A DNA stretch of 64,000 nt, from the NCBI RefSeq assembly GCF_001713455.1, contig NZ_CP016464.1, positions 2,404,001 to 2,468,000 on the forward strand, read 5' to 3'. Shown here piece by piece: positions 35,832-43,865 of the stretch; within the stretch, counting starts at the first letter, position 1; every line of letters begins with the position of its first letter. The notes under the pieces are model-generated. The model was given only the letters and a program-made list of their open reading frames with translations. It was not told the DNA's origin and did not search any database. Origin of the DNA: Bosea sp. RAC05 (GTDB lineage Bacteria; Pseudomonadota; Alphaproteobacteria; Rhizobiales; Beijerinckiaceae). The translations under genes and the position numbers were made by a program.

Positions 35832-36777
35832 GGCGGCCGAACCGGATTTTTGGGTTGAGGCGGGCATAGAGCAGGTCGGCCAGGAGGTTGGCGAGCGCGT
35901 AGATCGCGGCGACCACCAGGATCGCGGCCTGCAGCGTCGGCAGATCGCGGTTCTGGATCGAGAAGACGACGAGCCGGCCGAGGCCGGGATAGGCGAAGAC
36001 GGTCTCGATCACGACGATGCCGCCCATCAGCCGGCCGAAATCCAGCGCCAGCACCGTGATCGTCGGCAGGAGGGCGTTGCGCAGCGCATGGTGCAGCACG
36101 ATCACCCGCTCGGGCAGGCCCTTGGCGCGGGCGGCTGTGATGTAGGGGCTCTGCATCACCTCGATCATGCTCGACCGGGTCAGGCGCGAGACATGGGCGA
36201 GATGGCCGAAGACCAGCGTCATGGTGGGCGCGATCAGGTGCTTGGCCCATTCCCAGACGCCGGCCGAGAGCGGCTCGTAGCCCGAGGCCGGCAGCCAGCC
36301 GAGCCAGGCGGCGAAGACGATGATGACGACGATCGCCCAGAAGAACTCGGGCACGGCGATGCCGAGATAGGTCGCGACCGAGACACCGTGGTCGAGCGGG
36401 CGGCCATGGCGCAGCGCCGCCACGATGCCGAGCCCCACACCGATGACGGCGATCAGCACGAAGGAGAGGCCCGTCAGCATCAGCGAGCGCTGCAGCGCTT
36501 CCAGCAGCATCGGCCCGACCGGCCGGTTCATCAGCGTCGAGACGCCGAGATCACCGGTGATGAAGCCGCCCGCCCAGCGCAGATATTGCTGCCAGACCGG
36601 GTCGGTCAGGCCGAGCTTGAGTTCGAGCGCGCGGACCTGCTCGGGCGTCGCGAAGGCGCCGAGGATCAGATAGGCGACATTGGCCGGCAGCAGCGTGGTG
36701 ACGCCGAAGACGAGCATCGACACCGCCACGAGGACGAGGACCACGAAGGCCAGGCGTCGGGTGATGTAGGCTGCCAT
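35821..36777 (-). CDS. Dipeptide-type ABC transporter permease (DppB family)
   Basis: 318 aa. DppB features: MAAYITRRLAFVVLVLVAVS at the start, KLGLTDPVWQQYLRWAGGFI, the EAA loop (YITAARAKGLPERVIVLHHA) and ETVFAYPGLGRLVVFSI. Six helices. Follows the binding-protein gene after a 76-bp gap holding a strong hairpin. Confidence 0.96.
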   Translation of the reverse strand: MAAYITRRLAFVVLVLVAVSMLVFGVTTLLPANVAYLILGAFATPEQVRALELKLGLTDPVWQQYLRWAGGFITGDLGVSTLMNRPVGPMLLEALQRSLMLTGLSFVLIAVIGVGLGIVAALRHGRPLDHGVSVATYLGIAVPEFFWAIVVIIVFAAWLGWLPASGYEPLSAGVWEWAKHLIAPTMTLVFGHLAHVSRLTRSSMIEVMQSPYITAARAKGLPERVIVLHHALRNALLPTITVLALDFGRLMGGIVVIETVFAYPGLGRLVVFSIQNRDLPTLQAAILVVAAIYALANLLADLLYARLNPKIRFGRHVA

Positions 36778-36803
36778 CGCGGACGGGTTCCAGAGGGCCG
36801 GGG

Positions 36804-36844
36804 CTGCGTCCGCCCGCGCCGCAGCGCGGGGAGGGCGGACGCAG
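36804..36844 (-). terminator. Intercistronic hairpin between binding protein and DppB genes
   Basis: CTGCGTCCGCCC at 36804-36815 pairs perfectly with 36833-36844 (12-bp stem), and the loop holds a second small stem. In the minus-strand message it lies just after the binding-protein stop. No T tract, so partial attenuation or mRNA protection is the likely role. Confidence 0.65.
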
Positions 36845-36853
36845 AGGCTTGGC

Positions 36854-38356
36854 TCAGGGCTTGATCGAGACGTTCTTGAGCTCGAGCCACTGCATCGGGG
36901 TCGACTTGAAGCCGTCGACCTTCTTGCTGACGCCGTTCACATGCGCCGCCGAGTAGGCGATGATGCCGGGCACGGTCTCCTCGGCGATCTCCTGGAACTT
37001 CTCGAAGATCACCTTGCGCGCCGCCTCGTCATTGGTCTTGCGGGCATCGTCCAGCAACTGGTCGACACGGGCGTCCTTGTAGATCCAAAGCTGCTTGTTC
37101 CAGCTTCCGGACGAATGGTAGAACGGATAGATCGCCGTATCGATCGTCGGCCGGGCGAAATAGCCGTCGACATACATCTGCGCCTTGCCCGCGACATTGG
37201 CGGTGTAGGAGGCGAAGGGCACCCGCTCGACATTGATGCGGATGCCGGCGGCCCGGGCCATGTCGCGCACGGCCACGCCGACGCGCACGCGCTGCTCGCG
37301 CTCCTGCGGAACCTGCATCGGCACGTCGAAGCCGTTGGGGAAGCCGGCCTCGGCGAGGAGCTTCTTGGCCTGGGCGATGTCGGGCGCGGCCGCCTTGAGC
37401 GACTTGTTGAAATAGGGGTGGCTGGGCGGGATCGGGCTGAAGGTCGGGTCGCCCTGGCCGAAGAGGGCGAGCTCGACGATGGCCGCCTTGTCGATCGTCA
37501 GCGCCAGCGCCTTGCGGACGCGCACGTCGTTGAAGGGCGGGCGGTCGTTGTTGAGGATCACGCCGTCCCAGGTCGGCGTCGAGACGCTGTCGGCCCGTGC
37601 GGTCGCACTGGTCTTCAGCTTGTCGACCGCCTCATAGGGCATGCTCCAGACGATATCGATCGCCCCCGATTCCAGCGCCGCCATGCGCGCCGCGGATTCC
37701 GGAATGATGCGCAGCGTCGCACCGTCGACCTTGGGCAGGCCCTTCTCGAAATAATCGGGGTTCTTGACCAGCTCGAGCCGGTCGCCGGGCGACCAGGACT
37801 TGAACATGAAAGGGCCGGTGCCGATCGGCTGGGTCGAGAGTTCGGCGAGCTTGTCCTTGGGAACGATGCGCAACTGCCGGTCGGCGAAGATGTCGGCGAA
37901 GCCGGCATAGGGGATGTTGAGCTTGAACTCGACCGTCATCGGGTCGCTGGCCGAGACGCCCTCGACCATCGACAGGCTGGTGCGGGCGCGCGAGCCGGTC
38001 GCCGGGTCGAGGATGCGCTTCATCGTGGCGATGACATCCTCGGCGTCCATCACCCGGCCATGGTGGAACTTGACGCCCTGGCGCAGCTTGAAGGTCCAGG
38101 TCTTCAGGTCGGCGGAGGCCGTCCAGCTCTCGGCGAGATCCGGCTTCACCGTCATGTCGGGGTCGATGCGCGACAGGCCGTTGAACAGCAGGTGGACGTA
38201 GACGTACTCGTCGCCGATCGTCGTCTTGGCCGGGTCGAGCTGGCTGAGCGTCGTCCCGAGCGCGACGCGCACGGTGCCCTGGGCGGCGGCGGGCAGCGCC
38301 GTCAGCGCCGTCGAAAGGCCGATCGTGACGGCCAGTGTCGCAAGATGTCGTCGCAT
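36854..38356 (-). CDS. Dipeptide-type ABC transporter substrate-binding protein (SBP family 5)
   Basis: 500 aa. Signal peptide 1-25 (ends LPAAAQ), then family 5 segments: LSQLDPAKTTIGDEYVYVHL, LAESWTASADLKTWTFKLRQ, GVKFHHGRVMDAEDVIATMK, and FNDVRVRKALALTIDKAAIV. SBP_5 proteins bind peptides but also opines, nickel and other small compounds. Operon context with RidA, DUF1028 and (via a shared site) ureohydrolase genes argues for a nitrogen-rich non-peptide ligand; inference. Confidence 0.95.
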   Translation of the reverse strand: MRRHLATLAVTIGLSTALTALPAAAQGTVRVALGTTLSQLDPAKTTIGDEYVYVHLLFNGLSRIDPDMTVKPDLAESWTASADLKTWTFKLRQGVKFHHGRVMDAEDVIATMKRILDPATGSRARTSLSMVEGVSASDPMTVEFKLNIPYAGFADIFADRQLRIVPKDKLAELSTQPIGTGPFMFKSWSPGDRLELVKNPDYFEKGLPKVDGATLRIIPESAARMAALESGAIDIVWSMPYEAVDKLKTSATARADSVSTPTWDGVILNNDRPPFNDVRVRKALALTIDKAAIVELALFGQGDPTFSPIPPSHPYFNKSLKAAAPDIAQAKKLLAEAGFPNGFDVPMQVPQEREQRVRVGVAVRDMARAAGIRINVERVPFASYTANVAGKAQMYVDGYFARPTIDTAIYPFYHSSGSWNKQLWIYKDARVDQLLDDARKTNDEAARKVIFEKFQEIAEETVPGIIAYSAAHVNGVSKKVDGFKSTPMQWLELKNVSIKP

Positions 38357-38380
38357 GGTGATCCCCTCGTTCTTGTGTGG

Positions 38381-39052
38381 TCAGCTCTGCTTCGGCCGGT
38401 TCGCGATGGCGGTGTCCGGATCGACCGCCCGCGTCACGTAGAGATCGGCGACCGGCTCGTATTCGCGCCAGAGGCGCTCGAGCGTCGCGATCGGGTCTGC
38501 ATCGCCGTCGACGCGCAGGTCGACATAGGGAAAGGCCTGCTCATGCGCGACGATCAGCGCCGTCGAGACCAGCGGCTTGAACTCGCCACCGGCCTCGTCG
38601 CCGGCTTTCAGCGCCGCGATCAGCCGGGCGGCGAGCGGCGCCGCCGGATCGGCCTCGAAGGCGCGCACCATGGCGGCGGGCACCTCCTTGGAGCGTACGA
38701 TGTTGCCGAGCGCGACGCAGTCGCGGCCATGGACTTCGGCCAGTTCGGGCTGGACGTTGCCGCCGCTGAAGCTCGCGGTGCGCCCGGCGGCATCGATGAC
38801 GGCGAGCTGGCGCCAGTCGCTGCGCGGCGTGGCGGCGGCTGCCGCGTCGACGGCCTGCTGTGCGGAGGAGCCGCGCCGGAGCAGGTCCAGCATCAGCGGG
38901 CCGAGCCGCGGATCGGTCATGTGCTGCGTCAGCGCCGCGCCCACGCCGGCCGCGGCATGCTGGCAGCGCGAGCCCACCGCGATGGAGGAGGTGGTGACCA
39001 CCGCCCCGAGCATGCCCGTGCGGGCACAGCGACCAGCAAGCGAATAGGTCAT
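38381..39052 (-). CDS. DUF1028 family protein (Ntn-hydrolase-like)
   Basis: 223 aa. Starts MTYSLAGRCARTGMLGAVVT, followed by AVGSRCQHAAAGVGAALTQH, DLLRRGSSAQQAVDAAAAAT and the conserved C-terminal PYVDLRVDGDADPIATLERL, all typical of DUF1028. Members look like N-terminal-nucleophile hydrolases but no reaction is assigned. They recur beside RidA proteins and peptide-type transporters. Start overlaps the RidA stop (ATGA), so translation is coupled. Confidence 0.92.
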   Translation of the reverse strand: MTYSLAGRCARTGMLGAVVTTSSIAVGSRCQHAAAGVGAALTQHMTDPRLGPLMLDLLRRGSSAQQAVDAAAAATPRSDWRQLAVIDAAGRTASFSGGNVQPELAEVHGRDCVALGNIVRSKEVPAAMVRAFEADPAAPLAARLIAALKAGDEAGGEFKPLVSTALIVAHEQAFPYVDLRVDGDADPIATLERLWREYEPVADLYVTRAVDPDTAIANRPKQS

Positions 39053-40284
39053 CGCGCGCCCTTCCGGATGGCGACGATATCGACCTCCATCAGCAGCTCG
39101 GGGCTGGCGAGCCCCTTGATGATGACGCTGGTGAAGGCGCTGGCATTGTCCCCCAGACGCTCGCGGACGACCGCGTTGACGTCCGCGAGGAAGGCCCGGT
39201 CTGTGACGTAGACCGTCGCCTTGGCGACGTCGTCGAGCCCGGCTCCGGCCTCTGAAAGCAGCGTCGCGACATTGTCCATCGCGACCTGCGCCTGCGCCTT
39301 CGCATCGCCGGCCCCGTAGAGCACCTCGTCGAGCCCCATCCCGGTCTGGCCGCGCAGCGTGACGCGGTCGCCCGACACCACCGCCATGCAGAACTCGCAG
39401 TCGAGCGGCTGCTGCTGCGTCCCGTAGCGGGCCGCACTCGAATGATAGGTCCGCAGCCGCTCATGCGGTTGGCCGCCCTGCTTGCGGACGAGCGTGACAT
39501 CGATCTCGAACAGGATGTCGGGCCGGGCGAAGCCGGTGGTGACGATGCCGGTCGAGACCGGCCGGACACCGGCGAGGTGCTTGCCGATCATCGGATAGAC
39601 GCCAGCGCGGTAGGCCCGGTCGGAGATGTAGACGGTGATCTTGCAGATGTCCTCGACGGAGGCGCCGGCCTCGTCGAGCAGCGTCTTGAGGTTCGCCATG
39701 GCGAGGTCGGCCTGGGCGGCCGAGTCCGCGACGCCGCGGCCCTTGGCGGTGACGCCGCTATGGTCGAGCCCCGCGCCGGTCTGGCCGCGCAGGAAGAACT
39801 CCTCGTCGGTCGCGAGCACCATCGACCCCTGCCAGGGGAAACCCTGGCCGTGCCAGCTTTCGAAGGTGTAGGGCCGGGTGTGGCGCGGCGGCGAGGACGG
39901 GATCGCGGCCTCCGCGTCGATCTGGACGATCAGCTCCGGCAGGGCCAGCCCGGCGACGACCAGCCCGGTGCTGACCGCGCGGACCTCGGGGAGACGCTGT
40001 GCGATCACGGCATAGACCTCGGCGCGATAGCCGCGGTCGACGATGCAGGTGGTGAGCTTGGTCAGGCTGGCGAGCGAGCCGCCGGCCTCCTTCAGCGCCG
40101 CCTCGAGCCGGTCGAGCGCCGCGTGGGTCTGGGCGGCCGCGTCGCCGATGCCGGCGATGCTGCCATCGGGGTTGAGCGCGCTCGCGCCGCTGAGGAAGAC
40201 GCGTTCGCCGGCGCGCACCGCTCCGGCGATGGGCGTGCCTGCAAGGCCGGGGAGGGCGGCTGGAGCGATGGCGTGGCGTTGCAT
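39049..40284 (-). CDS. Triple RidA/YjgF-domain fusion protein
   Basis: 411 aa from the ATG at 40284. Three tandem RidA-like domains, each ending in a similar strand pattern: VSTGLVVAGLALPELIVQID (about residue 100-120), VSTGIVTTGFARPDILFEID (about 240-260) and FTSVIIKGLASPELLMEVDI (about 385-405), and each with a FLSGA/LRGQTG core and a helix of the AQA(Q)VAMDNV type. In my alignment all three lack the Arg that active RidA enamine/imine deaminases use (ARS in RidA; AVS, PVS, AFT here). Leads the operon RidA3-DUF1028-SBP-DppBCDF. Confidence 0.9.
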   Translation of the reverse strand: MQRHAIAPAALPGLAGTPIAGAVRAGERVFLSGASALNPDGSIAGIGDAAAQTHAALDRLEAALKEAGGSLASLTKLTTCIVDRGYRAEVYAVIAQRLPEVRAVSTGLVVAGLALPELIVQIDAEAAIPSSPPRHTRPYTFESWHGQGFPWQGSMVLATDEEFFLRGQTGAGLDHSGVTAKGRGVADSAAQADLAMANLKTLLDEAGASVEDICKITVYISDRAYRAGVYPMIGKHLAGVRPVSTGIVTTGFARPDILFEIDVTLVRKQGGQPHERLRTYHSSAARYGTQQQPLDCEFCMAVVSGDRVTLRGQTGMGLDEVLYGAGDAKAQAQVAMDNVATLLSEAGAGLDDVAKATVYVTDRAFLADVNAVVRERLGDNASAFTSVIIKGLASPELLMEVDIVAIRKGAR

Positions 40285-40315
40285 GGGGTCTCCGCGGCTC
40301 GCGCCCCGCCTCGCG

Positions 40316-40348
40316 GCATCGGCACGTCTCAGGCCGTGCCGGCGATGC
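40316..40348 (-). promoter_or_regulatory. Leader hairpin upstream of the RidA operon
   Basis: GCATCGGCACG at 40316-40326 and CGTGCCGGCGATGC at 40335-40348 form a 7-bp plus 4-bp stem with a 3-nt bulge, 32 nt upstream of the start codon. Might affect translation or be the end of an attenuator. No known riboswitch recognised. Confidence 0.35.
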
Positions 40349-40449
40349 AAGAACGGAGCCCGCGGTGGCGGTTTCCGAACAGCATCCCGGCACATCGCAG
40401 AGGCTAGGCCGGAACCGGCGCCGGGATCGAATTAAAAACCGGCCCGCAT

Positions 40450-40466
40450 TATTCGCCGCGCTTATA
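40450..40466. promoter_or_regulatory. Candidate LysR site TAT-N11-ATA upstream of RidA operon
   Basis: TAT-TCGCCGCGCTT-ATA, followed by GC. Shares TATTCGCC-N6-ATAGC with the site at 46272-46288 and TATTCG with the sites near 42860 and 43779. It lies about 165 bp upstream of the RidA start (40284) in the gap after the M20 amidase gene. LysR regulators typically bind T-N11-A dyads. Binding by the LysR at 42886-43779 is inferred. Confidence 0.5.
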
Positions 40467-40493
40467 GCCCGCCTTTAGGATCCTCGACGCCCT

Positions 40494-41774
40494 TCAGCCG
40501 GCGTTGTCGGCGACCCATTGCGCGAGCACGGTGGCGGCTGCCATGAAGTCGTCGATCGCCATCGCCTCGCGCGGGTTGTGGCTGCCATGCTCGTTGCGCA
40601 CGAACAGCATCGCCACGGGCACGCCGGCGGCGGCAAAGGCGGCGGAATCATGCGAGGCCGGGCTGCCGAGCGGCATGGCGGGGATGCCGATTCTCTCCGC
40701 CGCCTGTGTCAGGGCCGTCCTGATGCCGGGATCGACGGGCCCGACCGCCGCCGAGGCGCGCGCACCGAGTTCGAACACGACGCCGCGCTCGGCCTCGATC
40801 CGCGCGATCGCGGCGTGCATCCGCGCCTCGACACCGGCGAGCACCGCCTCGTCATAGGCGCGCACATCCAGGCTGAAGCAGAACTCGCCCGGCACAGTGG
40901 TCATGCCATGCTTGTCGGCATCGGTGTGGAAGCGCCCGAAGGTCACGGCCATGCCCTCGCCGCGCGCTTCGTGCTCCGCCCAGATGGCATCGAGTTCGGC
41001 GGCGAGCGCCATGCCGGCCATGGCGGCGTCGCGGCGGAAGCGCCGCGGCGTGCCGACATGGTCGTAGCGGCCAAGGATACGTGCCCCCGGATAGCGGAAA
41101 TTGCCGGGAATGCCGGTGCAGACAGCGATCGGGAACCCGGCTTCGACCAGGCTCGGCGCCTGCTCGATATGGACCTCCAGGAAGGCCCGGATGCGCTTGG
41201 GGTCGAGACTGCGCTCGCCGCGCCGCAGCGCCTCGGGATCACCGCCGCAGTCGCGGATATGGTCGGCGAGGGGGCGGCCGGTGTCGATGCGCCTGGCCTC
41301 CAGCGCGCCCTCGGGAAGCGTTCCCAGCGCCCCGCGGCTGCCGATATAGGACACCTGGAACCAGACGCTTTCCTCGGCCCGGACGCCCATCACCGTCAGG
41401 TCGCAACGCGGCGCCACGCCGAGCTCGCGTAGCGCCGCGAGGGTGACGAGGCCCGCGATCACGCCCGCTGCCCCGTCGAAATTCCCGCCATGGGGGACGC
41501 TGTCGAGATGCGAGCCCATCAGGATCGCCGGCGCGGCCGGATCGCTGCCGCGCCAGGTCGCATAGGTGTTCAGCGAGGCGTCGGTGGTGACTGTGAGGTC
41601 GGCCGCTGTGGCCGCCTCCGCGAAGACGCGATGGCCGAAATCCTCGCCCGCGCCATAGGTGTCGCGCATGATGCCGGGATCGCCCTGGCTGCCCTCGGCC
41701 AGCGTGGCGAACAGCCGCTCGGCCAGGCCGCGTTGGCCCGCGACCGCCGCCGCCAACCGCTCCGGGGCGATCAC
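40494..41774 (-). CDS. M20-family amidase (N-carbamoyl-L-amino-acid hydrolase / allantoate amidohydrolase type)
   Basis: 426 aa from a GTG at 41774 that overlaps the agmatinase stop (GTGA). Zinc-site segments: ILMGSHLDSVPHGGNFDGAA, MGVRAEESVWFQVSYIGSRG, FLEVHIEQAPSLVEAGFPI and GSPASHDSAAFAAAGVPVAM. These match the hydantoinase/carbamoylase subfamily, which hydrolyses N-carbamoyl amino acids or allantoate to release CO2 and ammonia. The usual EEGSRF motif reads EESVWF. Coupled to the ureohydrolase gene, it may act on that enzyme's product or on the same carbon skeleton. Confidence 0.93.
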   Translation of the reverse strand: MIAPERLAAAVAGQRGLAERLFATLAEGSQGDPGIMRDTYGAGEDFGHRVFAEAATAADLTVTTDASLNTYATWRGSDPAAPAILMGSHLDSVPHGGNFDGAAGVIAGLVTLAALRELGVAPRCDLTVMGVRAEESVWFQVSYIGSRGALGTLPEGALEARRIDTGRPLADHIRDCGGDPEALRRGERSLDPKRIRAFLEVHIEQAPSLVEAGFPIAVCTGIPGNFRYPGARILGRYDHVGTPRRFRRDAAMAGMALAAELDAIWAEHEARGEGMAVTFGRFHTDADKHGMTTVPGEFCFSLDVRAYDEAVLAGVEARMHAAIARIEAERGVVFELGARASAAVGPVDPGIRTALTQAAERIGIPAMPLGSPASHDSAAFAAAGVPVAMLFVRNEHGSHNPREAMAIDDFMAAATVLAQWVADNAG

Positions 41775-42730
41775 GAGGTGGCCTTGTCGAAATAGCCCGC
41801 GCGGACGGCCGCACCGATCATGTTGACGACGAAGCGCCCCGCCGTGATGCATGTGATCTGGTTGACGTCGCTGCGCGGGGTGATCTCGACCACGTCCATG
41901 CCGACGACGCGGCCCTTGCCGACGAGGCCGTGGATCAGGGTCCGCACCTGCGGGAAGGTCAGCCCGCCCGGGCAGGGGCCGGCGACACCGGGCGCGATGG
42001 CGGGATCGATGCCGTCGAGATCGATCGTCAGGTAGTAGCGCCCGCCTGCGGGAATGCGGTCGAGCACCGCCTGCATGCCGCGCTCATGGACCTCGTAGGA
42101 GGTCACCAGCTGGGCGCCATAGGCGCGCGCCGCCTCGACCTCCTCGATCCGGGCGCTGCCGGTGCCGTGCAGGCCGATCTGGAAGATCTCGCCGACATGG
42201 GCCATCTCGGAGGCGCGCCGGATCGGGCTGGAATAGCCGGTCGTGACGCCGTTCACCTCCTGGCGCCAGTCGAGATGCTGGTCGATCTGGATCAGCGTGA
42301 TCGGCCCGTCGCCGTCGAGCGCGCGCAGCACCGGGATCGGCACGCCATGGTCGCCGCCGAGCACGATCGGCATCGCGCCCGACGCCCGGATCTTGCGGAT
42401 TGCGGCTTCGGCCTTGACGTAATGGGCGGTGAGGTCGCGGAAATCGCCGATGATGTCGCCGCAATCGACGGTGCGGATCGGCCGGCCGTCATAGAGCGGC
42501 CCGCCGAGATCGAAATCGTAGCGCTCGATCGAGCGGACGATCCGGTCCGTGGCGCGACGCATCGCGGCAGGCATGTTGGTCTGGTCGTTGACGATCTCGG
42601 CGAAGCTGTAGGCATCGCCATAGGGAATGCCGAGAAAGGCGATGTCGGCCTGGAGATGGTCGAGATCGGTCGCCAGTTCGGAATAGAGAAAGGTCGCGTG
42701 GCCCGTCTTGGGGGCGGTCGTCAACGACAT
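41771..42730 (-). CDS. Agmatinase/arginase-family ureohydrolase
   Basis: 319 aa from the ATG at 42730. Mn ligands: H128 (LGGDHGV), D150-x-H152-x-D154 (IQIDQHLDWR) and D237/D239 (LTIDLDGIDPAIAPG), then GPCPGGLT. The second motif is DQH rather than the usual DAH/DSH. The family hydrolyses guanidino groups (arginine, agmatine, guanidinobutyrate, guanidinopropionate, guanidine) to urea or equivalents. Its pairing with a carbamoylase-type amidase, not with polyamine genes, suggests a substrate other than agmatine. Confidence 0.93.
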   Translation of the reverse strand: MSLTTAPKTGHATFLYSELATDLDHLQADIAFLGIPYGDAYSFAEIVNDQTNMPAAMRRATDRIVRSIERYDFDLGGPLYDGRPIRTVDCGDIIGDFRDLTAHYVKAEAAIRKIRASGAMPIVLGGDHGVPIPVLRALDGDGPITLIQIDQHLDWRQEVNGVTTGYSSPIRRASEMAHVGEIFQIGLHGTGSARIEEVEAARAYGAQLVTSYEVHERGMQAVLDRIPAGGRYYLTIDLDGIDPAIAPGVAGPCPGGLTFPQVRTLIHGLVGKGRVVGMDVVEITPRSDVNQITCITAGRFVVNMIGAAVRAGYFDKATS

Positions 42731-42859
42731 GGAGCCATCCTCGCCGGCTGTCCGCCGGTTTTCCGCCCCCGCAGAGAGAGGCGTCGCCGACTTGCGCCCG
42801 ACACTGCTGGAGGGGGGGAGCGCAGGCAATGGAGGCGCTTATCAGGAATCCGCGGGTGG

Positions 42860-42876
42860 CATTCGTCCGGCGAATA
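42860..42876. promoter_or_regulatory. Candidate LysR site TAT-N11-ATG upstream of ureohydrolase operon
   Basis: On the minus strand: TAT-TCGCCGGACGA-ATG, sharing TATTCGCC with two other sites in this locus. The inner ATTCG-tccgg-CGAAT at 42861-42875 is also a perfect dyad. It is about 130 bp upstream of the agmatinase-family start (42730), just after the lysR stop. Confidence 0.5.
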
Positions 42877-42885
42877 CTCAGGCCG

Positions 42886-43779
42886 TCAGGAGAGGCGCGG
42901 CACCGTCTCGCCCGCCACGACGCGCACCTCCCGCAGGAAGGCCTGCGCGGCCCGCGACAGCGGCCGCTTGCGCGAATACACGACGGAGGCCGAGACCGGC
43001 GAGGCCGGCTCGAAGCGCCGGACCGCGAGGTTGCGCGAGGAGAGCGGTGAGAGCGGATCGACCACCGCCACGCCGATGCCGGTCTCGGCGAGGATGCAGG
43101 CGGTGTTGCAGTATCGGACCTCGACCGAGGAGCGGAACGGCACGCCGACCTCCGCGAAGGCCTGGCGCACGATCGTCCCCATCCGCGTGCCGCGTTCCAG
43201 CGCGATGAAGGCGGTGGCGCGCAGATCGTCGGGCGTGATCGTCTCCATCGCCGCGAGCGGATGATCGGGTCGCATCACGCAGACCATGCGCTCGGAGAAG
43301 AAGCACTCGCTCTCGACGCCGCGATAATCGTTCAGCCCCAGCACGAAGCCGAGCTCCGCCAGCCCGTTGTCGACGCTCTCGACCACGTTCTCGAAGCGGC
43401 GGATGTCGAAGGACACGCGCGTGTTGGGGCGCTTCTCGAGGAAGTTGCGCAGCGCGATCGGGATCACGCTGTAGCCCAGAGGCGGTGTCGCGAGGATGCG
43501 GATATGCCCGGTGCGGTTCTCCTTCAGGTCCTGCACCTTCGCCTCGAAAGCGGCGTGCATGCTGAAGATCGGGTCGGAGTCGAGGCAGAGTTCGCGCGCC
43601 TCGGCGGTCGGGAACAGCCGGTTGTTGACGCGCTCGAACAGCGGAAAGCCGATCTGGCTCTCGAGATGCTTGATCGCGTTGCTGACGGCGGGCTGCGACA
43701 GGCCGAGTTCATGCGCCGCGCGCACCGTGGTCTCGCAGCGGACGACTGCTCGAAGCAGCTCGATCTGGCGCAGGTTCAT
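42886..43779 (-). CDS. LysR-family transcriptional regulator
   Basis: 297 aa. N-terminal winged helix (MNLRQIELLRAVVRCETTVR, then AAHELGLSQPAVSNAIKHLE and GFPLFERVNNRLFPTAEA), followed by a LysR co-inducer domain. It lies in the middle of the nitrogen-compound island, same strand as its likely targets. Its own promoter region has a full sigma-54 consensus (43820-43835) and TAT-N11-ATA dyads, so its level may follow nitrogen status with autoregulation. Inducer unknown. Confidence 0.95.
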   Translation of the reverse strand: MNLRQIELLRAVVRCETTVRAAHELGLSQPAVSNAIKHLESQIGFPLFERVNNRLFPTAEARELCLDSDPIFSMHAAFEAKVQDLKENRTGHIRILATPPLGYSVIPIALRNFLEKRPNTRVSFDIRRFENVVESVDNGLAELGFVLGLNDYRGVESECFFSERMVCVMRPDHPLAAMETITPDDLRATAFIALERGTRMGTIVRQAFAEVGVPFRSSVEVRYCNTACILAETGIGVAVVDPLSPLSSRNLAVRRFEPASPVSASVVYSRKRPLSRAAQAFLREVRVVAGETVPRLS

Positions 43780-43814
43780 ATCACGCCTCCGAATAGGGTG
43801 GGGTGCTCCCTATT
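43779..43814. promoter_or_regulatory. Candidate LysR autoregulatory sites
   Basis: Two overlapping signals. On the minus strand TAT-TCGGAGGCGTG-ATA at 43795-43779 is a TAT-N11-ATA site that runs into the lysR start codon. AATAGGG at 43792-43798 and CCCTATT at 43808-43814 form a 7-9-7 dyad. Together they span roughly from the predicted sigma-54 start site to the ATG, a position suited to repression by LysR. Confidence 0.5.
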
Positions 43815-43819
43815 TCGTC

Positions 43820-43835
43820 AGCAAATCATGTGCCA
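43820..43835 (-). promoter_or_regulatory. Sigma-54 (-24/-12) promoter for lysR
   Basis: Minus strand reads TGGCAC-ATGAT-TTGCT, matching TGGCAC-N5-TTGCW at all specified bases. GG (-24) and GC (-12) are correctly spaced. The start site would be about 43810, giving a leader of about 30 nt to the ATG at 43779. Confidence 0.65.
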
Positions 43836-43865
43836 GCGGAGAGCCGTCCGCAAGCGGCCTGTCGC

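Noticed and set aside
42731..42885. Guanidine riboswitch upstream of the ureohydrolase operon
   Set aside because: No paired ACGR hairpins or ykkC-like conserved segments seen in this 155-bp gap.
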